Below, one piece after another: positions 28,201 to 35,846 of a DNA stretch of 64,000 nucleotides. The notes below the pieces were generated by a model, which had not been told where the DNA came from, did not search any database, and saw only the letters and a list, made by a program, of their open reading frames with translations. Each line of letters begins with the position of its first letter. Positions within the stretch are counted from its first letter, which is position 1. The position numbers and the translations under genes were made by a program. This stretch comes from Acanthopleuribacter pedis (GTDB lineage: Bacteria; Acidobacteriota; Holophagae; Acanthopleuribacterales; Acanthopleuribacteraceae), in the NCBI RefSeq assembly GCF_017377855.1, contig NZ_JAFREP010000024.1, positions 1 to 64,000 on the forward strand. Reading direction: 5' to 3'.

Positions 28201-29262
28201 GCCGCTTGGTTCGGCAGCGCGTGGGTCTTCCTGCGACGGCCGAACCTCGGGACGGGGGCTTTTCAGCGCGGTGAGATGGAAGTCACCGTCCGGGGTGAAA
28301 TAGTGGGTGACGGGTACGCTGCCCGGATCGCCGCACACTAGCGGTTGTACCGCCAACACAAAACCGGGCGCCTCGTTCACCCCAAGCTTGGGGACCCGCG
28401 CGGTGAGGTGAATCCCCTGCCCCGTTTGCTGGGCGAAACCGGTCTCGAAAACCACGTGGTTCCGGGTGTGGTTGTGGGTGAGGTACAGTGACAGCCGCGA
28501 ACTGAAGCGGTCCAGCGGCCGGAAGGGATCCATCGAGGCGTAGAGGGTAATCGGATCGCCGCCCACGGGTTGGATCAAGGGTTCGGTGCGCAGCACCGTG
28601 ACGGTGCCGTCACGTGCCTCGCGGTCCGGCGCAAAAAACCGTTGGCTCACGCCGAGTTTTTGCATGGGCGAGGCTGTCCCCGCGACGGCCGCGGCGAGGG
28701 TGGTGTTCCACACCAAACAACCGCCGCGGTAGGGGCTGTAACTCACCCCGGCCAAACCCTCGCTCGCGATGAACACACCGTCCTCGGTTTGCAACCGAAG
28801 GGCATTTTTCCCTTCAAAGGTCAGCGTCAACCCGTAGAGTTCGTTCTTCTCTGCCGTAGCCAGTTTGCAACCGGCCGAGACCGTGGTTTTGACCCCGTTC
28901 CAATCAAAAAGGGCACCGGACCACACCGACAGGCCGCCGTGGGGCCCGACCGCGGTGGCGACCAGGGTGGTGCGCCAACGGGTTGGGTCGGCGTCGGCGT
29001 CTTGGATCCACACCAACCGTTGCGCCGCCGGCGGTTGGCGTTCCAGCCAGGTCTCTAGCGATTGGCCAAAGGCGGCGCCGTCGGTGATGTCCGTGTCGCA
29101 CCAAAACCAGACCGCGCCGTGATCGGCGAGGGACGCAGTTAAGCTGACCTGGGACCCCGCCGAAAAACCGGGCGAACGGCGGTAACCGCCTCTTTTTGAG
29201 CCGTCCCAAAAGTAAAGCGCCGAATCGCCGTCTTGGGCGAATACGGGTGAGGGCTTGCTCAC
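25243..29262 (-). CDS. Giant-operon gene 2: 1339-residue protein of unknown function
   Basis: Starts at a GTG overlapping the upstream stop as GTGA; the frame extends upstream to 29346, but only within the preceding gene. No signal peptide, no catalytic motif and no family that I recognise. About residues 1-370 are beta-rich. A low-complexity Pro/Ala/Ser linker (about 370-400) is encoded by imperfect 24-base tandem repeats at about 28145-28215. The central region is helical. The last 450 residues are beta-rich with strands resembling those of the 2491-residue partner (for example LTFDVSASFGLIDYQDP), so the two proteins may share an ancestral module. The C-terminus is basic (KVKEKGKTKKRQ). Confidence 0.8.
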   Translation of the reverse strand: MSKPSPVFAQDGDSALYFWDGSKRGGYRRSPGFSAGSQVSLTASLADHGAVWFWCDTDITDGAAFGQSLETWLERQPPAAQRLVWIQDADADPTRWRTTLVATAVGPHGGLSVWSGALFDWNGVKTTVSAGCKLATAEKNELYGLTLTFEGKNALRLQTEDGVFIASEGLAGVSYSPYRGGCLVWNTTLAAAVAGTASPMQKLGVSQRFFAPDREARDGTVTVLRTEPLIQPVGGDPITLYASMDPFRPLDRFSSRLSLYLTHNHTRNHVVFETGFAQQTGQGIHLTARVPKLGVNEAPGFVLAVQPLVCGDPGSVPVTHYFTPDGDFHLTALKSPRPEVRPSQEDPRAAEPSGVPAAQPSAVPAAQPSAGSAARRTPNQRLLCGMNGAEYVGFPDENLVLWFRAGHAAYAPDAGAAPTTAVAAARLQFGVGEGAGTDAEPAPAAPWLTELGTTAWLWFTGPDKNIHYYAQSEAALFYAAASDAFLSFFEMPTALLHSYNPDVAFPMLGYAGLPAARIPLAQVLENEAIAPARLQRITALTPNGNAQPAGGGTQPAAADQAATRQVRRQVTPPGDNQAVVSPSGLTIGYGKDDAPWDWLGIGNTGSNDDGAPDLFFTAVQGPFRDALMSNNLFMVLGDADTLMRSASVAYQLSQNTLALMADLPDQDPNWNAVVNAVAAAVAAHPKPYKTESEFNAMLDGVQPKPNPAQQDLFRRYGGLLTAVVGDWTFRLSPRNWTGVNRDTRLIFKFVTDRGLRALVDDTSAWLWPEAAGAHQNTVRNQILRQITDAEGAVRLAEARGDHSPYANFVDVVHDPAWTGVLALNGEVPLTSLPEPLQPLAAGIDPALFQGHHLGFATTGFKPDGKGGLTFDVSASFGLIDYQDPIDQTFDSDTVNFAFKVQELTVAFANGLTTDFTATAQLLVNRLFGTQTELTPTAHGNNLMLDGVYQEQSLDGGTPRGTYLFRMRDPGVMRLSMGQLSEVAVDSVRMAVVRACDPEADVTTVQTLFQMDGRLRFKEPGGFFDPFCWGPVDGTVRGAEKDALALDGDARDKTKPEGVNPKAEVPEGSRGLLFANYAISMAFPLADPRDLSFGIVDDNLSLDTAHSPAREDALFARFPLRLVDLISSPDPWITEGIPPTTNRDSDPRLPEPLRFSPESAGYVSIAAPLRQGRLSAPWFGLVYELDVGTLGALAGSMGITLRMIAAWSPGAFENAPAVFLGLALPGVSEAVGMNLPLQGMLDLGFRTAQFECYRDDKGVQYLLRLRDFAVRVLGWSFPPGHNDIILFGNPDQSADTKLGWYAAFEDIKVKEKGKTKKRQETRLVRASRPARIQQGTGEAE

Positions 29263-32200
29263 CGCGAACCGCCGCGGCCAAGGTCGAGCAGGTCGCCGGC
29301 GAGCAGCGGCAGGCTGCTGTAAGCCGCGTGGGTCGCCGGCACCCAATCCAGCCGCACCGGATTGGCGGCGCCGACATCGTAGCGATCCGGGTAGTTCAGC
29401 AAGGCGCTCTGAACGCCGCGTTCCATGCGCAAACCCGTGAGCGGCAGCGCCAGATCAGGCGGGTTCATGGCGCGGGTGGCCAGCAGACCGGCCACGGTGG
29501 TGCCGAGCGAAACCGTCATGGGCGCACCGCCCAGGGTCACGCGGATCGCCGGGGTGAGGGTGGCACGGCCGCGGAAGTACAGGGCCCCGACCCCGTCGGG
29601 GATGTCGCCGCCGCCGCGAATGGTTTTGGTGGCCGAATCCAGCAGCGAAAGTTTGGCGGCGGCCAGAATCAAGGTATTGTCGCCGGGGCGTGGGCTGCCG
29701 GAATTGGCGGCCTCGTCGCCGGGGAAGTTTTGCGGGAAAAGCAGCCGCAGGAAGGGTTGCCGCATGGCGAGCGCCCCGCTGTCGATCAGGCCGCCCGCGC
29801 CGGCTTGGCGACCGTCGTTCAAAGGTGGCGCGGTGACGGCGGTCCCGCCTTGCGAAACCAACCAACCGATGAAGGCGTCCAGCGCGGTAAAGCCGCCTGG
29901 GGCGGCATTGATGTGGCTGATCGCGTATTCGGCGACGGCGCTGGGCACAAACCCGTTGAGGTATTCCTGGTTGGGCGTGGCGCGGCCCAGCGTTTGGTAG
30001 GCGGCCTGTTCGGCGCGCAACACCAGGCCCGGCGTCAGGTCGACACAGCCGTCATCGCCACTGAACCCGTGGGTGTACAGCAAGGTTTCGGCAAAGGTTT
30101 GCGGCATGGCGCGGGCAACGGCGGCGCGTACGGTCTGCACCCCGAACGGGGTCGCCCCGGCGGTTTCCAGGGCGGTCAAAAAGTCTTTGAAAGTCCCGAA
30201 CAAATCGGCGCGAATCGCCTCACCGGTGAAGGTCCAGGGATTGGGCGTGCCGTCGCAGGCAAGGGTGAGGCTGTAGCTGTAGCGCGGGTGGCGTTGCGAA
30301 TCCACCGCCGCCAGGGTGAAGGGCCCGTTTTGTGGGAGTGGGTTGGCGGGCGCTTGGGCAAACAGATTGGGCAAACCGAGGGTGATGGTGTGGGCGCTTT
30401 GGTCCGCGGCAACCGCCGGATTCAGCCAGGGGATGGACACATTGTTGTCCGTCGCCATACCGGGGTACCAACCCGCGCGGAACACGGCCTGCGCCCGCGC
30501 GGGCCCCAAGCCCCCTGGCAAAACCGCTTGAACGACAAGGGTTGTGTCCGCGACCTTGGGCGAAGTGGTGATGGCAAAAGGTTCCGAACGGTACCAGGGT
30601 TCGCCTTGCTCCGCGCCGTTTTTGACCAGCACCATGCGGTAACCGGTCGCGGTCGGCACCGGGGCGAAGCGCACCGCCAGGGTACGGCCGTCGTAGTGAA
30701 CCGACAAGGCGCCGGGTGTGCCGATCGGGATCGGCGTCGGTGTATTCCAAGGTCCGGTCAAGGTGACGTCGGAGCCACCGGTAGCGCGCACGCGGAAATG
30801 AAGATCGCCACCCGCATTTAAGATCCCGTCGGGTACGGTATAACGCGCGTCGGTCGTGTCGGCTTGGTGCAACAGCGCACGCCCCTGGCTGATCTCAACG
30901 GCATAACCGAGGTTGGTCACGCCGGTAAGCGCCTCCCAGCTCAAGGTGCAGCCGGCGCCGGTCGCCGTCCAGGTCGCCTTGGCCCGCGCGGGGGCGGCGG
31001 TGATCGGCGCCACGACGGCGGCGGGACCACGGGTTTCGTGGCCAACCGCTTGAAGCGCCAGGGAAACCGAGCCCAGTTCATCCCAGGATCGCCCGGCCGG
31101 GGCAAGCAAAAAACCCGCGGTGCCGGGCGACTCGCCGTCAATCGGAGCGAACCCTTCACCCGCGGCGGTCAGGCGGTAACCTTCGGCGCCGGTATCGGCC
31201 ACCGCGTCCCAGCTTGCCGTCAAACGCGGGCCCTCGACGGACACCGCGGTCGCCGTGGGCACGCTCGAAAGGATCGCGCGCGGATCGCCCGGCGGACCTA
31301 TGTCGGCCCCGCGCGCCGAGGCCGCGCACAAGGTATACGCCGTGCCGGCCGCGGCGTCCGCCAACACCGTTGTTTGGTAAAACCCGCTGCCGCCGCTTTC
31401 CGTGTCGGTAAGCGGGTTCCCATCGGCGTCGTTGAGGCGAATCACCGCGCCGGTGCTCGGCCAAGGCCCCGCCGGCGGGGTCACCCGCGCGAACACATGC
31501 AGGTCAGTGGCCACCCAAGCCGTTTCAATCGATACCCGGCCGGGCGAACCCAGCAACAGTTCCATCGGCAGACCCGGCACGCCGATGGCTTGGTCGTCGC
31601 CGGTCCCGGTCGATTCGGCCAAAGCCAGACGGTACCGCCGCGCGGGGTCGAAGCTGCCGTTAAGCACAAAAGGCACGCGCCGCTGATCGTGCACCAAGGG
31701 TTGACTGCCAATCATCACCGGATCGGAAACAGCAACCTTAAATCCTTCACACAACACCACGGCCACGTATTCGGTCGTGCCGTCCCCACCCTGCAGCTCC
31801 GGGGTGCGCGCTGTCACCGAAAGTTGGCTTTCACTGCAGGCCGTCACCTCCAGGCCGCTGAGGACCGGACCTTGCGGAGAAATGGGTTGGCCGGGCTGAC
31901 CCGGTTGACCCGGCCCTGTCTTGGACCCGGTCCCCACCAGGTTGGAGACCGAAAAAGCCTCACTCCAGACCCCGGTACAATCCTCACTCAGCCCAACCGC
32001 TTTAATCGTATATTGGGTGTCACTGAGCATGTTGTCGTTCACGGAAAACGTAAAGGTACCGGTATCACCCGTCTCGGGCCACTGACTGTTCCCCACCGCA
32101 TTCTCCAACTGAAACTTGGTCGAAGATGGCGCCGGCGCGGAACAAGGCGGGGTCCAGGAAACCGTCACATTGGTGCCGTCAAAAAGCGCACTGACGATAC

Positions 32201-32498
32201 TCGGCGGGTTGTAAATGACATTGACGTGGTTGCTGTCTACCCCGCCGCCGCCGTTCGCTTGTTGCAGGCGCATGATGTAGGTCGTCGAAGGGTCCAGCTT
32301 CGTCCCGGATGCCGTGTTCCACGGCAAGGTGACATCAGAATTCGTCAAGCAGCTTTCGGATCCCCCGGAACCGGGAACGGCAACCCCGGCCGACGTAAAA
32401 AGGGCGGGTTCAGACGAATTCGAGATATCGTTGTAATAAGACACGTTAAAGCTGGGGGTAACCCCACCCTTGGTGCATTTCACGGTAATGGTCGTCAT
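29259..32498 (-). CDS. Giant-operon gene 1: 1079-residue fibronectin-III-like protein
   Basis: First gene of the operon; ATG with GGAGG about ten bases upstream. Residues 1-650 read as tandem FnIII-like domains (TTYIMRLQQANGG, NVTVSWTPPCS, YRLTAAGEGF, GYRMVLVKNG), with a collagen-like Gly-Gln-Pro triplet linker near residue 200. The C-terminal 400 residues differ: a helical domain around 720-900, then a strand-rich end with TLTPAIRVTLGG and VSLGTTVAGLL. It lacks a signal peptide despite the extracellular flavour of FnIII domains. The protein is divergent from the inactive papain-like paralogue at 33286. A structural or adhesive component role is inference only. Confidence 0.8.
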   Translation of the reverse strand: MTTITVKCTKGGVTPSFNVSYYNDISNSSEPALFTSAGVAVPGSGGSESCLTNSDVTLPWNTASGTKLDPSTTYIMRLQQANGGGGVDSNHVNVIYNPPSIVSALFDGTNVTVSWTPPCSAPAPSSTKFQLENAVGNSQWPETGDTGTFTFSVNDNMLSDTQYTIKAVGLSEDCTGVWSEAFSVSNLVGTGSKTGPGQPGQPGQPISPQGPVLSGLEVTACSESQLSVTARTPELQGGDGTTEYVAVVLCEGFKVAVSDPVMIGSQPLVHDQRRVPFVLNGSFDPARRYRLALAESTGTGDDQAIGVPGLPMELLLGSPGRVSIETAWVATDLHVFARVTPPAGPWPSTGAVIRLNDADGNPLTDTESGGSGFYQTTVLADAAAGTAYTLCAASARGADIGPPGDPRAILSSVPTATAVSVEGPRLTASWDAVADTGAEGYRLTAAGEGFAPIDGESPGTAGFLLAPAGRSWDELGSVSLALQAVGHETRGPAAVVAPITAAPARAKATWTATGAGCTLSWEALTGVTNLGYAVEISQGRALLHQADTTDARYTVPDGILNAGGDLHFRVRATGGSDVTLTGPWNTPTPIPIGTPGALSVHYDGRTLAVRFAPVPTATGYRMVLVKNGAEQGEPWYRSEPFAITTSPKVADTTLVVQAVLPGGLGPARAQAVFRAGWYPGMATDNNVSIPWLNPAVAADQSAHTITLGLPNLFAQAPANPLPQNGPFTLAAVDSQRHPRYSYSLTLACDGTPNPWTFTGEAIRADLFGTFKDFLTALETAGATPFGVQTVRAAVARAMPQTFAETLLYTHGFSGDDGCVDLTPGLVLRAEQAAYQTLGRATPNQEYLNGFVPSAVAEYAISHINAAPGGFTALDAFIGWLVSQGGTAVTAPPLNDGRQAGAGGLIDSGALAMRQPFLRLLFPQNFPGDEAANSGSPRPGDNTLILAAAKLSLLDSATKTIRGGGDIPDGVGALYFRGRATLTPAIRVTLGGAPMTVSLGTTVAGLLATRAMNPPDLALPLTGLRMERGVQSALLNYPDRYDVGAANPVRLDWVPATHAAYSSLPLLAGDLLDLGRGGSR

Positions 32499-32985
32499 GG
32501 GTAAGGGACCTCCGTCGACCCGCCCTGGTAAGGCGTGGTGGTGGGATTCGGTTCAAAACGTCGCCGTTTTCAAATAGGACGAAGCACCACAAGAATCAGG
32601 ATGTCATAGGCTAATGAACCCAGCATAACGGCGAGAAAACAGCAAAACAAGAAATTTCAGCCGACAACCGCCGATACAAAAATTCCCGGCGCCACAAAAA
32701 TAATCATCTCATCGCGGCATTGGGTAAACCGCGTGGTCAACCAAACACCGGCGCCATAGCCGACCCGAGCCGCTCCAAAAAGCGTTTTCTCCTTTATTCT
32801 TCAGGCAGATGCAGCCCGTGACCTGTCACCGAAAAACACACAGGTGCAACCGCCACAGATACAGCGTGCCTGCCGCCACGCGTCAATTCAGCCAAAGGAT
32901 GGCTTGCGTATTTTTTTATGGCCGCGTAAAACGCTCAATTTAAATATTTTATAAATTAATATTGCGCAAAGGATTTTCGCGCTTA
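32499..32985. other. Shared upstream region of giant operon and papain-like paralogue
   Basis: No gene. The stretch from about 32825 (CACAGGTGCAACC, CAGATACAGCG) to 33003 resembles the region upstream of the other papain-like gene from about 9305 to 9545, and ends in the sigma-54-like element. Bases 32930-32965 are strongly AT-rich, like 9470-9520. The leftward promoter of the five-gene operon must also lie here, but no clear -35/-10 pair was identified. Confidence 0.45.
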
Positions 32986-32986
32986 C

Positions 32987-33002
32987 TTGGCACAAATAAT
33001 GG
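32987..33002 (+). promoter_or_regulatory. Sigma-54-like element upstream of the inactive paralogue
   Basis: TTGGCACAAATAATGG has GG at 32989-32990 and 33001-33002, the same 12-base phasing as the element at 9528-9543. In this copy an R1 repeat (33074-33247) lies between the element and the gene, lengthening the leader to about 270 bases. Confidence 0.4.
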
Positions 33003-33073
33003 TAACAGGACCTTGCCCCCCTCATGCGTCCGCCCTCCTTGGCCATGGCTTTTCAGGCACATCCCAGCCCTAG

Positions 33074-33247
33074 CCCGCATTTTTCACAAAGATTCGCCGC
33101 GAGAAGCTGAAAGCTTACTTCCACTTCGTTTTCTCGGTCTGTCCCCCCTTCGCCGGTGCGCCGCGACGCCCGTCTCCGGCTTCCCTCATAAGCCTTGTGC
33201 CACCAGACTTTAGACAGGCTCGTCACCAACGCCGGAAAAAATGCGGG
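33074..33247 (+). repeat. R1 miniature inverted-repeat element, full length, diverged
   Basis: 174 bases bounded by CCCGCATTTTTCAC and GAAAAAATGCGGG. Inner blocks (GATTCGCCGCGAGAAGC, CTTCGTTTTCTCGGTC) match the 175-base copy at 53695-53869. The left flank is CTAG, but no target duplication is retained on the right. No coding capacity. It lies in the leader of the inactive papain-like gene. Confidence 0.65.
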
Positions 33248-33285
33248 CGCGAAACCGTCCCACCCCAATCCAGGAGAACCGCCCC

Positions 33286-33960
33286 ATGATCAGCCGTATC
33301 TTATTTGTTCCCGCCGTGCATGCAACCGCCGTCGTACCTTATATCCCGCCCGGCTCGCCCTTTGGCTGGGCCGCGGTGAGCGCCGCGGTCCTTGCCTATT
33401 ACCGCGTGATTCCCCCTGTTTCCGATGTGGAACACTGGGGTCACCACCTGCTCAACAAAAACCCCGAGGTCAGCCAGTGGACCCACGACGAGCAGCCCAT
33501 CGGGCGCATCGACAAAGCCCTGGCCGGCACCTATGCGGGCCAAGTCCTCAAACGCCGCGACAACATCACCCAAACCAAATTCAAACACCTCGTCATCCAC
33601 AGTCTGAGCGCCGACAAACCGGTCATCGCCGGTATGAGCGTCCCCCCGTTCAACACCGGTCACGCGCTTTTGATCTACGGCTACTACAACAAATCCATTC
33701 TCTATTCATGCCCCCGCAAAGGAAACCAGGCGGCGTCCTTCGAGGCCTTCTACAACAACCTCACCAGCAAACGCATGTCCTTCAATTACCTGTACTTCAC
33801 CAAACAACCACCACGCCGGGAAACCTGCGCCGCCACACCGAGTGGTTCTCCCGACCAACGCGCCGCCAAGGTCCCCTTCCCGCGAAACCCGATGTTGCGC
33901 CGTTCGGCAAGCGCGGCCACCGAGGCCCACCCGGCTTTGGCATGTGCCGGCAGTAAGTAA
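33286..33960 (+). CDS. Papain-like paralogue with catalytic Cys replaced by Gly
   Basis: 224 residues from the ATG at 33286 (CAGGAG upstream); an earlier in-frame ATG at 33241 lies inside repeat R1. The sequence aligns with the 9650-10309 protein without gaps through residue 130: SPFGWAAVSAA against SPFCWAATSTA, and TGHALLIYGY against TGHAILLYGF. Position 27 is Gly (GGC) where the paralogue has Cys (TGC), so peptidase activity should be lost while His126 remains. The C-terminal tail differs and has no CaaX-like end. It sits at the promoter end of the giant operon, divergent from it. A pseudoenzyme or inhibitor-like partner is possible; gene decay is the alternative, but the frame is fully intact. 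Confidence 0.7.
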   Translation: MISRILFVPAVHATAVVPYIPPGSPFGWAAVSAAVLAYYRVIPPVSDVEHWGHHLLNKNPEVSQWTHDEQPIGRIDKALAGTYAGQVLKRRDNITQTKFKHLVIHSLSADKPVIAGMSVPPFNTGHALLIYGYYNKSILYSCPRKGNQAASFEAFYNNLTSKRMSFNYLYFTKQPPRRETCAATPSGSPDQRAAKVPFPRNPMLRRSASAATEAHPALACAGSK

Positions 33961-34011
33961 CCAGGCACCATCCTGAAACCCCGCGAAGAAAACGAAAACA
34001 ACCGCTATTCA

Positions 34012-34184
34012 ACCTAAGGAGGCGCTGAAGCGAGAGATTCTGGCTAAAGACCTAAAACGAAATGTTTGGAAAAGTGGGCCGGGGTCGCGCACGACCCCAC
34101 CCACGGGATGCGATGAGCATGTTCACAAGCCGTTGTGGCCCAGGTTTAGCGAAAGTCACCGCGAGCTATCGCGCTTCTTAGGTT
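34012..34184 (-). repeat. R2 repeat copy, inverted orientation
   Basis: 173 bases from AACCTAAGGAGGCGC to GCGAGCTATCGCGCTTCTTAGGTT. The right end here is the family's left terminal repeat read backwards, and the inner AAACGAAATGTTTGGAAAA is the reverse complement of the conserved core. It lies between the inactive paralogue and the small Cys-rich gene. Confidence 0.65.
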
Positions 34185-34252
34185 GAATGCCAATCCTTGC
34201 GTCTGATATGATGCCTCACCTCTTTTTTTCAGAAAAACCCAAAGGAACCCTC

Positions 34253-34546
34253 ATGAAGAATTTATTCAAACTTCTTTCATGTGTTTTTCTGTTTTTTATC
34301 GTCACAAGCTCTAGTTCCGGTCAACTGCTTTGGTTCTTGAACCAATACGCCGAAAATAAAACCTATCGTTGTGAATGTCATTGCGCCATCGTTTACATCC
34401 AATGCAAAACCTTTTACTGCCTTCCTGAGCTTATTCCCAAAGCGACCTGCACAACGATGTTTCAGGACGAATGTAGCGACAGTGGATTTGGTGACCCCTG
34501 TTGGGACTCAAGGGACCTTTGCGAGGGGTCATGCGGACCCAACTAA
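34253..34546 (+). CDS. Small exported cysteine-rich protein
   Basis: 97 residues from the ATG at 34253 (AAAGGAA upstream); the in-frame upstream ATGs lack such a signal. Residues 1-23 are a clear signal peptide (Lys, hydrophobic core, then TSSSSG). The mature part of about 75 residues contains ten cysteines, beginning with a Cys-x-Cys-x-Cys run and ending in CEGSC, an even number suited to five disulfides. No family is recognised. Its 3' end overlaps the next gene by 16 bases, suggesting coupled translation with the 6-bladed propeller protein. Structural disulfide-rich peptide, toxin-like peptide or metal binder are all possible. Confidence 0.65.
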   Translation: MKNLFKLLSCVFLFFIVTSSSSGQLLWFLNQYAENKTYRCECHCAIVYIQCKTFYCLPELIPKATCTTMFQDECSDSGFGDPCWDSRDLCEGSCGPN

Positions 34547-35721
34547 CAAGTGGCACCTTTTGGCCGTACCTTCTCCTGCTGACCTTTTCCTGTTATTCCC
34601 TTGGCGGGGCGCCGCGTTCGCCAACAACCACGCCCAAACCACCTAACGCTGCCACCTTCAAAGATGCGCGTTTTATCACCGACATTTTCCCGTTTCAGGT
34701 TGCTTTTTCCTTAGAACAGAACAACGAGATTCTGTTCGAAAATCCTAAAGTGGCGTTGATGACGGAAACCGGCTACTTTGTGAGCAATGATAAGGGTGAC
34801 CGCTTGGTGCGATACCACTTAGACGGCAGCTATGATCGCACCGTAGCCGTGGCGGGCGAAGGTCCGGGCGAATTGGGTCGGCTAAGCTTTGCAACCAAAA
34901 TCTTCGACGGTCACGTCGGCTTCTACGATATTGGCCGGAGCCAAATACTCGCTTACTCGGAAAAGGGTGACTATCTTTGGTCCTTGAATTTGAGATCCCT
35001 CCAACTCGAAAACCAAACCGTTCTCGCGGTGGGCAGTGCATTTGCCTGGCCAAAACGGGACGCGCTCCTTCTCACCAATGTTCATCATCCAAACAAACCG
35101 GAAACCCAAGGCGTAAAATGCCGGGTTTCATGGCGCTCACCCAACCAAATTTCCGAACTGACCCCACTTGCTTGGATCAATAACAGACCCATCGAATTTG
35201 AGAAGAAGTTCGGCTATGGGGTCGTCGATCAACTCGCCGTGTTAGGCAACGTTTACTGGGTGGGTTGTAACTTTTTACCCGAATTCGCCATGATTGATGA
35301 TCAAAACGAACCGCGCCTTTTGCGGACACAAAAAATCACCACCCCGCGTGCGTTAACCAAAGAACATTACAGCGATTTGGACGCATCAGATCGTCGCGCG
35401 TTAATGCGCTTGCGCAATCTCAACGGAACCATCCACAAAATGTTGGTCTTCGATCAAACGGTCTGGATCAAAGTGGGCGCAATTGGCTGGGTCCCCTTCG
35501 ATCACCAAGGAAACCAGCTTTCAAAAAATCGCATCAAATCGCGAATCGGCAGATTCATGGATGCACGGGGGGATACCGCGATGGTGATTGCGTTGCGGCG
35601 CCATGTGGAACAGTGGGCGTCGTTCTTCGACGAATCTTTTTCAACCGCTTCAGACCATGATGATGCCGACCCCGACCAACCCATGATCCTGCTGATGCGC
35701 CTCAAAACGCCCTACCGTTAA
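34531..35721 (+). CDS. Exported 6-bladed beta-propeller protein
   Basis: 396 residues from the ATG at 34531 (GAGGGG upstream). The N-terminal hydrophobic segment ends in LLTFSC, which could be a weak lipobox, so it may be a lipoprotein. The body has the GEGPGELGRL signature and repeated blade strands of the 6-bladed beta-propeller family common in Bacteroidetes and Acidobacteria. Family members sense or bind unknown ligands. It overlaps the small Cys-rich gene upstream, and a terminator follows within 30 bases. Confidence 0.75.
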   Translation: MRTQLTSGTFWPYLLLLTFSCYSLGGAPRSPTTTPKPPNAATFKDARFITDIFPFQVAFSLEQNNEILFENPKVALMTETGYFVSNDKGDRLVRYHLDGSYDRTVAVAGEGPGELGRLSFATKIFDGHVGFYDIGRSQILAYSEKGDYLWSLNLRSLQLENQTVLAVGSAFAWPKRDALLLTNVHHPNKPETQGVKCRVSWRSPNQISELTPLAWINNRPIEFEKKFGYGVVDQLAVLGNVYWVGCNFLPEFAMIDDQNEPRLLRTQKITTPRALTKEHYSDLDASDRRALMRLRNLNGTIHKMLVFDQTVWIKVGAIGWVPFDHQGNQLSKNRIKSRIGRFMDARGDTAMVIALRRHVEQWASFFDESFSTASDHDDADPDQPMILLMRLKTPYR

Positions 35722-35745
35722 CCCATCGAATCAGAAAAACCAAAA

Positions 35746-35782
35746 ACCCGCTGAGCGTGAGAAGTGCTCAGCGGGTCTTTCG
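35746..35782 (+). terminator. Rho-independent terminator
   Basis: ACCCGCTGAGC (35746-35756) pairs perfectly with GCTCAGCGGGT (35766-35776) across a 9-base loop, followed by CTTTCG. The left flank is AAAAA, so it can act from both directions between the propeller gene and the convergent DJ-1-like gene. Confidence 0.85.
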
Positions 35783-35846
35783 TCTAAAAGCGACACCCGG
35801 ATTTTATCCGAATGCCGCTTCTTTCATTGCAGCGGCGCCACTTGGA

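Noticed and set aside
12054..32498. Tc-type ABC toxin or contractile injection system
   Set aside because: No Rhs repeats, sheath, tube, AAA+ ATPase or spike protein could be seen; the LysM-like modules alone are not enough.
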